Source of the DNA: Paenibacillus sp. Root52
GTDB taxonomy: Bacteria; Bacillota; Bacilli; Paenibacillales; Paenibacillaceae
Reading direction: 5' to 3'
Assembly (NCBI RefSeq): GCF_001426865.1
Contig: NZ_LMFO01000009.1
Span: 20,524-84,523, forward strand
DNA length: 64,000 bases
Positions 38,400-45,171 of the stretch are shown here, in pieces (the stretch's first letter is position 1; each line of letters starts with the position of its first letter). The position numbers and the translations under genes were made by a program. The notes below the pieces were generated by a model. That model did no database searches, was not told the origin of the DNA, and saw only the letters and a program-made list of their open reading frames with translations.

Positions 38400-38426
38400 A
38401 AAAAGCACCCAAGAGGGTGCTTTTTT
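38400..38426 (+). terminator. Terminator downstream of the second ssrA repeat
   Basis: AAAAAGCACCC-AAGA-GGGTGCTTTTT (38400-38425), a strong hairpin with a U-tract. It is likely the ancestral ssrA terminator and now ends the toxin transcript. Confidence 0.9.
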
Positions 38427-38464
38427 GTTTTTGGTGAGTTGAAAAGGGGGCGCTATCTTCTCCT

Positions 38465-38755
38465 CTAAAAACAGGTAAATGACACAATGCTTCTTAGATC
38501 GACTCCAGTAAACACCCATCTTCGACCGGTCCATCTAAAACCTGCAACGGATGTACGCCCTACAAAGGTTGGGAAGAACCAGAACGAGTTCCCATTTCTC
38601 AGCCACACATAGGTGTTGCGGAATAAACAACCGGCAATAGCTCCGGGGTCGATGGCGAACGCTGTAGCAGCGGGTTGCTGTGGTGTGAATTGTGGAGGAG
38701 GAGAGGATGGTGGCTGCTGTGTTCCTTGTGGTCCTTGAGGCGGCATGAATGCCAT
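38465..38755 (-). CDS. Small Pro/Gln-rich protein with conserved aromatic C-terminal domain (hypothetical)
   Basis: 96 aa with AAGGAGTG upstream of the ATG. Residues 1-35 are Pro/Gln-rich (PPQGPQGTQQPP, PPPQFTPQQP). Residues ~38-96 form a compact aromatic domain (RNTYVWLRNGNSFWFFPTF, GRTSVAGFRW, GVDLRSIVSFTCF). I recall similar small proteins in Bacillales, sometimes annotated vaguely as transporter or spore-surface proteins, but cannot name the family. No signal peptide. Faces the ssrA terminator convergently. Confidence 0.7.
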   Translation of the reverse strand: MAFMPPQGPQGTQQPPSSPPPQFTPQQPAATAFAIDPGAIAGCLFRNTYVWLRNGNSFWFFPTFVGRTSVAGFRWTGRRWVFTGVDLRSIVSFTCF

Positions 38756-38797
38756 AAAATTTCACTCCTTAATGATAGGATTAGGCTTAGGTCAGGC

Positions 38798-39103
38798 CTA
38801 TAATAATGAAATGGCGAGTAAATTGAACAGCACTAGGGGTAATACGACATCATTTTGGAAACCAGGAACAAAGCCTCGATTAGTCATAGGGCTTGGTAGT
38901 TTTAAGTATAAAATTCCCCTTTCGCAGTGGATGAGTAACCCTTCAAAAACATCGCCATCTACTGTCTCCACTCGGACAAGTGTATTAACATGGTTTTTAC
39001 ATGTATTTGTTACATGGTCTTGAATGGATTTTAAGTTATTCATAGTGGTTGGATCCATTCGAAACAATGTTTGTTCTTGTTGCCCCTGCAGTTGCAAGTT
39101 CAT
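38798..39103 (-). CDS. Small hypothetical protein with an LSm-like central segment
   Basis: 101 aa from the ATG at 39103, chosen because GGAGG lies 8 nt upstream; earlier in-frame ATGs are 2 nt from, or upstream of, that box. The middle VNTLVRVETVDGDVFEGLLI and GILYLKLP resemble the strand-turn-strand of Sm-like or DUF2642-type folds. The C-terminus is hydrophobic (DVVLPLVLFNLLAISLL), as in small spore-coat-associated proteins of Bacillales. Function unknown; spore association is a guess from type and neighbour. Confidence 0.65.
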   Translation of the reverse strand: MNLQLQGQQEQTLFRMDPTTMNNLKSIQDHVTNTCKNHVNTLVRVETVDGDVFEGLLIHCERGILYLKLPSPMTNRGFVPGFQNDVVLPLVLFNLLAISLL

Positions 39104-39289
39104 GGTCATGACCTCCAATTTAGATTCGTTCATTTGCTCCATGCTATGCAGAAGCCTATAGGGGAGTTACAGTTTGCATGTGATTGTTAACAGGTCTCCA
39201 TTCTTTTAAACGGAACGACCCGAAGGGGATCGAGTAAATAAAAAAGCCCCTGGATACCAGGAGTTTTCCTCAACAGCACACTTGAATCG

Positions 39290-39802
39290 TTAATTCATTA
39301 CATCAGAAATGGATGAACCCGTTACCCCAGAGAAATCTCCATTTACTTGACTACCCCCGCCACTCCATTGAAGTGTATAGTCTCCACCACGCAAGCCTTG
39401 TTCAAAACCTTGTTCGAAGCTTTTCCACATAAAATCTTCTTTTCCGGCAATCTCCTGAGAGAAATATACATTTCCCGTATTATTGTGTGTTAAGGAAACA
39501 AAAACCGAATGACTACTATGGTTGTTCATAGAAAGTTTAATATGGCCATGCCCCGCATTTACAGTGAAGGATTTTTGTACAACTGCATCACCACTTACAG
39601 TATCACCAATGGGTTTGTCCGTATCAAGAACCATTGGGTCGATCAATTGATCTTCGGTAAACGGACTACTATTGGGACTTTCAAGTGTATTTGATCTTGC
39701 AAGTACACCTTCCTGATTTGTGTTTGTTGAAGCATAAGCAATTATCGCTGTTATCGTCATAGCTAAAGCTAATGTCACCCATAAGCTACGTTTGTTCTTC
39801 AT
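39290..39802 (-). CDS. Secreted hypothetical protein
   Basis: 170 aa from the ATG at 39802 behind GGGAGGAA. Signal peptide MKNKRSLWVTLALAMTITAI with likely cleavage after YAS near residue 25. The mature part is Ser/Thr/Asn-rich, beta-prone (FTVNAGHGHIKLSMNN, HSVFVSLTHNNTGNVYFSQE) and ends with a Gly-rich YTLQWSGGGSQ segment. No family recognised. It has its own promoter region and no operon partner. Confidence 0.6.
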   Translation of the reverse strand: MKNKRSLWVTLALAMTITAIIAYASTNTNQEGVLARSNTLESPNSSPFTEDQLIDPMVLDTDKPIGDTVSGDAVVQKSFTVNAGHGHIKLSMNNHSSHSVFVSLTHNNTGNVYFSQEIAGKEDFMWKSFEQGFEQGLRGGDYTLQWSGGGSQVNGDFSGVTGSSISDVMN

Positions 39803-40120
39803 CAAATTAATTCCTCCCTTATAGAATTTCTCTCTTTTGATGTATTTAATATATAAAGCTATCTTCATATTATTAAGTATATTTGTAATATTATTACACT
39901 TAATACCAGTAGTAAAGTTTGGTGTGATATAGGTAGGTCAGAATTGAGAAAATTGATGGTGGCTAATTTCTATTTCAAACCTCATATTTCCCCTATATTC
40001 CCATGCCGTTTGATATAATTGTTACCATAATACGATTGTACATATATCTTAACTCCCTTTGTAAAACATACAATTTAAGGTTTTATATTTAAGTTACCAT
40101 AGAGAGGAGCAATCTATTTC
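39803..40120. other. Divergent intergenic region before the NodB-type gene
   Basis: 318 nt, very AT-rich. An extended -10 TGATATAAT at 40011-40019 probably drives the deacetylase gene. Nothing else is supported. Confidence 0.5.
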
Positions 40121-40747
40121 ATGAATAATATGTTGTTGGTTGAGCAAGTATCTATTCGGGAAAAGGCTGTAGCATTTACGTTTGATGATGGACCACATCC
40201 GGTGTACACACAGCAAATCCTTGAGATTTTCCGTCGTGTGGGAGGACAAGCGACCTTCTTCATGATTGGTAAGGAGATGGAAGCTTACCCGGAAATTGCA
40301 GCTGAGGTTCACCGCGAAGAGCATGAGATTGCCAACCATACGTTTACACATCCCAATTTGACCGAATTGACGTTAGAGCAAGCTGGGGAAGAGCTGCAAA
40401 GAGCGGAGAACGTCATTCGGGAAGTAACAGGGAAACAGACAAATCTTTTCAGACCACCATACTTTGGGATAAATGACGACATCTTATCTCTGGCGGTAGA
40501 ACAGGGTTACCATACGGTTGCTGCGGTTAACGGCGGTGCGAAGGATTGGGACAATCCTGGTGTGGAGTATATTTTGGAACACACAAGGCCTACGGTAAAG
40601 CCGGGTAGTGTACTCATTTTTCATGATGGCTATGGGGATCGTTCTCAGACCGTGGAGGCTGTTCGAATACTGGTAGAAGAGCTTATTGCGGAAGGGTACC
40701 GTTTGGTAACAGTAAGTGAATTACTAGCCATCTTGGATGAAGCGTGA
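40121..40747 (+). CDS. Polysaccharide deacetylase (NodB homology, CE4)
   Basis: 208 aa, AGAGGAG ahead of the ATG. Motifs: TFDDGPHP (catalytic base and metal Asp) near residue 22, HTFTHPNLTEL (metal His pair) near residue 70, RPPYFG near 110, and a late IFHDGYG. It removes acetyl groups from chitooligosaccharide, peptidoglycan or a related polymer. There is no signal peptide, so it is cytoplasmic or exported by other means. Stand-alone gene. Confidence 0.92.
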   Translation: MNNMLLVEQVSIREKAVAFTFDDGPHPVYTQQILEIFRRVGGQATFFMIGKEMEAYPEIAAEVHREEHEIANHTFTHPNLTELTLEQAGEELQRAENVIREVTGKQTNLFRPPYFGINDDILSLAVEQGYHTVAAVNGGAKDWDNPGVEYILEHTRPTVKPGSVLIFHDGYGDRSQTVEAVRILVEELIAEGYRLVTVSELLAILDEA

Positions 40748-41139
40748 GGAAATAAATTAAGATGAACCTAGCATGAAGTTGTTATTCGCACCGCGTGCAA
40801 TATCCAGCACGCGGTGCCCTGCATCTTACCAATGCTGTTAAACCAGCCATTCTAGAGACATTAAGAATGGAACATAATTTTAACAAGAACTACAAGAACT
40901 ACAAGAACTACAAGAACTACAAGAACTACAAGAACTACAAGAACTACAAGAACTACAAGAACTACAAGAACTACAAGAGAACTACAAGAACTACAAGAAC
41001 TACAAGAACTACAAGAACTACAAGAACTACAAGAACTACAAGAACTACAAGAACTACAAGAACTACAAGTCCAGCTGCCCAGTTACATAGATCATATTCA
41101 TATCAAACGAAAATTTCCGCATTCTAGCAATCACCAAAC
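40748..41139. other. Intergenic region with hairpin and tandem array
   Basis: 392 nt between convergent genes. An 11-bp perfect inverted repeat GCACCGCGTGC / GCACGCGGTGC (40788-40798, 40807-40817) without a T-run is followed by the 9-bp tandem array. A reading frame through the array has no ribosome binding site. Confidence 0.7.
40888..41069 (+). repeat. 9-bp tandem array (AACTACAAG) in two blocks of ten
   Basis: Ten identical units at 40888-40977, an extra AG at 40978-40979, then ten more identical units at 40980-41069. All 20 units are perfect. The 2-nt insertion shifts phase, so read in one frame the first block spells NYK repeats and the second RTT repeats. Confidence 0.97.
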
Positions 41140-42399
41140 CTACTTACCCGTGAGCTCGTACTTCGCTAATGTTTTCTCCATGGTCAGATAAAAAGTATTG
41201 GCATTGACGAAGCGGATGTTCTCTGCCGAGAACGGTGCTTGGTCTAATTTTAATGCATTTATCGAGCTCAGCGTACGATCCAGCACATGATATACCGCTT
41301 TGGATGGCAGTGTAACATAATCATTGTTGGTAAACCCTTGCTCAATCAACTTCACAGGAACCAGCCCCTTATCCTCGACTGCACCGAATACAAAGTTATC
41401 CTTATTCAGAAACTGTAACTTACCAAGTTCAGGAAGATCGTCGAAGGTCCTTGTGGAGATCTGTTTGTTGTTTGTGTCATAGACGCTAAGTGTATTTTTC
41501 TCTTGAATGAGATAATGGTTGCCGATCGATTGAAACAGAGTACTATTAGGTACTGGTGTGGGCAAGGAGCGAGTCCATTTCTTTTTCCCTGTAGGTGAAA
41601 TGCCTTGCAACGTTTCCATCCCTGTCTTTTCGTCGATGAGAGGAACAAGAATCGTACCCCCACTCAGGACATCAAAGTCGTTATGGTACGGACTGAAGTA
41701 CTCTTTTGGCCAAGAGTAAGAGGTGATTTTTTTATTTCTTGAGATGGAGTAAACGGTTATGACCGTAGCATTCTCCTCATAGTTGGCGGTACCAACGTAA
41801 TCTCCTTGGATGTGTCGAATATTGCCATTGTACAATCTGCTAATGAGTTCTTTACCTTCTGGTGAGTACAGCTTAAGTAGGTTTTGCTCCTTCACAAAAT
41901 CAATGACTGCATAACGACCATCGCTCAGCACCTCAAAGTTTCCGCCATCAGGAAAGACCTTTTCCCAGCGTGGCTTCATATTGGCATCCATTGCAATCAG
42001 CTTGCTCCCATGTTTGTTTCCGACTTTAACGTCCTCTACATAATAGGCATTCCCATTGGCATCAATGTTGTATGGATTATATCTGTAAGGTGAGGTATGA
42101 ACCCATTTTTGTTTGCCGGTTGCGTCGTTGACAGCCATCATTTGATAGGTAGATTTGTTCCCTACTTTATGACGTAGCAACATGTAAGCCGTATTGTCCT
42201 TCGTAGACACAATAGGTAAGTACTGATCTTCGATAGGCTTAGGGGCAAAATTATTCGTGCTGGTATTGGCTGGTACGGTGGTGCTCCAAGTAGGCTTGGG
42301 GAATTCTGTGAAGTCTGCCGCCGAAATTGTACTTGCTAGTGTCATACTCAGTGCGGTGATTAGCATTATTACCTTAGTACCGAGGGAAAGTCTGTTCAT
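41140..42399 (-). CDS. Secreted PQQ-like beta-propeller protein
   Basis: 419 aa. Signal peptide to about residue 27 (STISAA). Repeated blade motifs such as MMAVNDATGKQKWVH, LIAMDANMKPRWEKV and LQGISPTGKKKWTRS at about 40-60 residue spacing are typical of quinoprotein-type propellers and BamB-like scaffolds. No catalytic PQQ ligands are evident, so a surface binding role is more likely than an enzyme. AGGAGG precedes the start. A minus-strand extended -10 (TGATATAAT, about 42476-42468) is a candidate promoter. Confidence 0.75.
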   Translation of the reverse strand: MNRLSLGTKVIMLITALSMTLASTISAADFTEFPKPTWSTTVPANTSTNNFAPKPIEDQYLPIVSTKDNTAYMLLRHKVGNKSTYQMMAVNDATGKQKWVHTSPYRYNPYNIDANGNAYYVEDVKVGNKHGSKLIAMDANMKPRWEKVFPDGGNFEVLSDGRYAVIDFVKEQNLLKLYSPEGKELISRLYNGNIRHIQGDYVGTANYEENATVITVYSISRNKKITSYSWPKEYFSPYHNDFDVLSGGTILVPLIDEKTGMETLQGISPTGKKKWTRSLPTPVPNSTLFQSIGNHYLIQEKNTLSVYDTNNKQISTRTFDDLPELGKLQFLNKDNFVFGAVEDKGLVPVKLIEQGFTNNDYVTLPSKAVYHVLDRTLSSINALKLDQAPFSAENIRFVNANTFYLTMEKTLAKYELTGK

Positions 42400-42684
42400 T
42401 CCGTCATATCCTCCTATAATTCATCATCTGTACGTGTATAACTAAAAACTAATATGTAATTATCGCCATTATATCAGATATTGTAGTATATTTCGTATAA
42501 TAACGAATAGTAGAACGTGATCCAGATGTATCCACTCTACGAGAATATGAGTATTGTAATAAGCATTATCAAGCTAACCTAATAAGAACCGAGCCACAAC
42601 AGAGCTTCATGTAGAGAGTTTAATAGTTTGAATTGTACATACACATACCTGATTTACGGAGTAAACACCAATAGGAGGATAATC

Positions 42685-43638
42685 ATGAGAGTTTGGCTGA
42701 AAAGAATGGGATATAGCGTCATCGCTTTGCTGGGTCTTCTGTTTATATTTATCGCTATTAGCTTCACGAATCATCGGATTCAATCAAAACAAGAATCAGC
42801 TTTACTTGTACCTCCTGGAACGATGGTCAATGTGAATAATCATGAGATGCACGTCTATACCGACGGTACGGGATTACGAACGCTTGTCTTTATGTCGGGC
42901 GGGGGTACATCGGCTCCTGTACTGGATTTCAAAGCTTTATACACTAGATTATCGGATCAATACAAGGTTGCAGTTGTGGAAAAAGCAGGTTATGGCTTCA
43001 GTGAAACGGCAAAGGTCTCCCGTGATATCGATACGATGCTAGAAGAGACACGAACCGCACTGACTTTGGCAGGACAGCAGCCACCATATGTCTTGTTCCC
43101 CCATTCGATGTCAGGCATTGAAGCCTTACATTGGGCACAGATGTACCCTGATGAAGTCGAAGCGATCATTGGACTTGATCCTGCGGTTCCAGAGGTGTAT
43201 GAGGAATACCCACTTCCTTCGCCTGGAACGATGACACTTACCGGTATGGGAGCACGTATTGGAATCACCCGCTTTTTCCCCGGCATTGTAGATTCATCAG
43301 CAGCTATTCAGCAGAAGCATCTCTCGTCGCAAGAAGAGGAGCTCTACCGAGCCCTATTCTACAAAAGTACGCAGACGTCGAACATGAACGACGAAGTGAA
43401 GATGATTAGAGATAACGCGGCCAAGGTTCTGGAACACGGTGTTCCAGATGTACCGATGTATTTCTTTGGTTCGAGCGGGGAGGAAGTGCCGGTGAAGAAC
43501 TGGCAGGCTGTTTTGAAGAGTTACATAGCGTCTGTGAAAAAAGGCGAAATTCTAATCTTGCCTGGTGGACATTATATTCATAACGAAGCACCAGACCGTA
43601 TCGCGGAGGAAAGCAAACGATTCATCGAGCAGCTATAG
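42685..43638 (+). CDS. Membrane-anchored alpha/beta hydrolase
   Basis: 317 aa from ATG 42685 with AGGAGG 6 nt upstream. One N-terminal membrane helix (residues ~8-28), then an alpha/beta hydrolase: LVFMSGGGTSAPVLDF oxyanion region, nucleophile Ser141 in PHSMSGIEA, acid around LGLDPAVP or later, and catalytic His in LPGGHYIHNEAP near the C-terminus. Substrate unknown (ester or lactone type). Followed by a terminator. Confidence 0.85.
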   Translation: MRVWLKRMGYSVIALLGLLFIFIAISFTNHRIQSKQESALLVPPGTMVNVNNHEMHVYTDGTGLRTLVFMSGGGTSAPVLDFKALYTRLSDQYKVAVVEKAGYGFSETAKVSRDIDTMLEETRTALTLAGQQPPYVLFPHSMSGIEALHWAQMYPDEVEAIIGLDPAVPEVYEEYPLPSPGTMTLTGMGARIGITRFFPGIVDSSAAIQQKHLSSQEEELYRALFYKSTQTSNMNDEVKMIRDNAAKVLEHGVPDVPMYFFGSSGEEVPVKNWQAVLKSYIASVKKGEILILPGGHYIHNEAPDRIAEESKRFIEQL

Positions 43639-43677
43639 CAGGGCGCGGCTGAGCGGTCTTATGAGGTTAGACGAAGA

Positions 43678-43703
43678 AACCACCTTCTTAGGTGGTTATT
43701 TTT
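43678..43703 (+). terminator. Terminator after the hydrolase gene
   Basis: AACCACCT-TCTT-AGGTGGTT (43678-43697) followed by ATTTTTG. Confidence 0.88.
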
Positions 43704-43712
43704 GTGGGCATT

Positions 43713-43741
43713 TTGCGTAGTGCTTCAAACTACTCTATAAT
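43713..43741 (+). promoter_or_regulatory. Promoter of the mechanosensitive-channel gene
   Basis: TTGCGT (43713-43718), 17-bp spacer, TATAAT (43736-43741). Confidence 0.75.
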
Positions 43742-43775
43742 AGTAGGCTAAACTAAACTGTGTGAGGAGGAAACC

Positions 43776-45032
43776 ATGGACTTTATTAGAAATCAACTAG
43801 AAGAATTGGGCATGAGTGAACCATCCATCGGGTATCTTTCAAACATCATCATGATTATTTTTATAGCGATGATCTCAGTAGTGGCGAATTATATTGCCAA
43901 AAAAATCGTACTCAAGACGATCAATCATATCGTCAATAGCAACCGCTACAGATGGGGCAACATCATTGTTGAGAAAAAATTATTTCACAAACTGTCGCAT
44001 CTTGTGCCAGCCATCATCATCTATTACTCAGCTTATATCTTTCCATCCTACCAAGCCTTAGTAGAGAAGGCTGCAATGACATATATGATTGTTGTCATGA
44101 TCACCGTGTTCAACACATTACTCAATGTATTTGATGAGATATATCGCTCCTATGAAGTCTCGAAGATTAGACCGATTAAGGGATATATTCAGGTGGCGAA
44201 GATTGTCCTATTTATTATAGGAGGCATTATTGTCATCTCGAACCTGATCGGTCAGAATCCGTTGATCATTCTTAGCGGACTTGGTGCGCTATCGGCGGTG
44301 TTGATGCTGGTGTTCAAGGACTCGATTCTGGGGCTAGTCGCGGGGGTGCAATTATCATCCAATGATATGGTACGCGTAGGCGACTGGATTGAAATGCCGA
44401 AATATAATGCAGACGGTGACGTCATCGACATTACACTGAATACCGTGAAGGTGCGAAATTTTGATAAAACGATTACGATGATTCCCAGCTATGCTCTAAT
44501 CTCTGACTCCTTCCGAAACTGGAGAGGTATGCAGGTCTCGGGCGGTAGAAGAATTAAGCGAAGCATCTATATTGATATCAGTAGTATCCGATTTTGTACG
44601 GAGGAGATGGTAGCTGAATTTGAGAAAATTCACTACTTAACCGATTATGTAACCACCAAGCTAGAGGAAATCGAAGCCTACAACGTTGAGCATCAAGTAA
44701 ACCGGGAGAGCAATGTGAACGGTAGACAGCTCACCAATGTAGGTGTCTTCAGGGAATATATTCATCAATATCTACGGAATCATCCCAAAATCAATCAGGA
44801 TATGACGATGATTGTAAGGCAGCTAGCACCGGAGGATCGCGGACTTCCTCTTGAAATTTACGCGTTCAGCAATGATATCAATTGGAGTGTATATGAATCC
44901 GTTCAGGCTGATATCTTTGACCATATCTTTGCGGTTGCTCAAACCTTTGGACTTCGTGCGTTCCAGAATCCAACGGGTCATGATATTGTGCAACTGAAAG
45001 AAGATAAACAATATGTGCGTGAGTACTCATAG
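43776..45032 (+). CDS. Mechanosensitive ion channel, MscS family (YbdG-like)
   Basis: 418 aa, GGAGGAAACC before the ATG. About five membrane helices up to residue ~190, the pore-lining Gly/Ala pattern LGALSAVLMLVFKDSILGLV, then the beta domain (GDWIEMPKYNADGDVIDITL, TVKVRNFDKTITMIPSYALI). The length and the SFRNWRGMQVSGGRRIKRSI segment match E. coli YbdG rather than the shorter MscS. It would relieve hypo-osmotic pressure or sense membrane tension. Monocistronic. Confidence 0.92.
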   Translation: MDFIRNQLEELGMSEPSIGYLSNIIMIIFIAMISVVANYIAKKIVLKTINHIVNSNRYRWGNIIVEKKLFHKLSHLVPAIIIYYSAYIFPSYQALVEKAAMTYMIVVMITVFNTLLNVFDEIYRSYEVSKIRPIKGYIQVAKIVLFIIGGIIVISNLIGQNPLIILSGLGALSAVLMLVFKDSILGLVAGVQLSSNDMVRVGDWIEMPKYNADGDVIDITLNTVKVRNFDKTITMIPSYALISDSFRNWRGMQVSGGRRIKRSIYIDISSIRFCTEEMVAEFEKIHYLTDYVTTKLEEIEAYNVEHQVNRESNVNGRQLTNVGVFREYIHQYLRNHPKINQDMTMIVRQLAPEDRGLPLEIYAFSNDINWSVYESVQADIFDHIFAVAQTFGLRAFQNPTGHDIVQLKEDKQYVREYS

Positions 45033-45045
45033 AAATGATTCTAAT

Positions 45046-45077
45046 GCCGTTAACCCTTAGGGTTAATGGCTTTTTTG
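45046..45077 (+). terminator. Terminator after the channel gene
   Basis: GCCGTTAACCC-TTA-GGGTTAATGGC (one G-U) then TTTTTT. Confidence 0.9.
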
Positions 45078-45081
45078 TCTG

Positions 45082-45090
45082 TGATATAAT
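45082..45090 (+). promoter_or_regulatory. Extended -10 promoter ahead of the AraC/binding-protein fusion
   Basis: TGATATAAT at 45082-45090; no clear -35. It lies right behind the preceding terminator and about 80 nt before the start codon. Confidence 0.5.
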
Positions 45091-45171
45091 AGGCATATTT
45101 TAAATCAAAACAAGCTGGGGGTAACAGCAACTTTAAAGGCTATTCTGTCATCAAAGTGGGGAGGTGCATAT

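Noticed and set aside
40888..41069. CRISPR array
   Set aside because: Units are 9 bp and directly adjacent without spacers; no cas genes nearby.
40795..41127. Reading frame through the 9-bp array encoding NYK then RTT repeats
   Set aside because: No ribosome binding site and no known protein; treated as a DNA repeat. The possibility of translation is kept only as a note in the findings.
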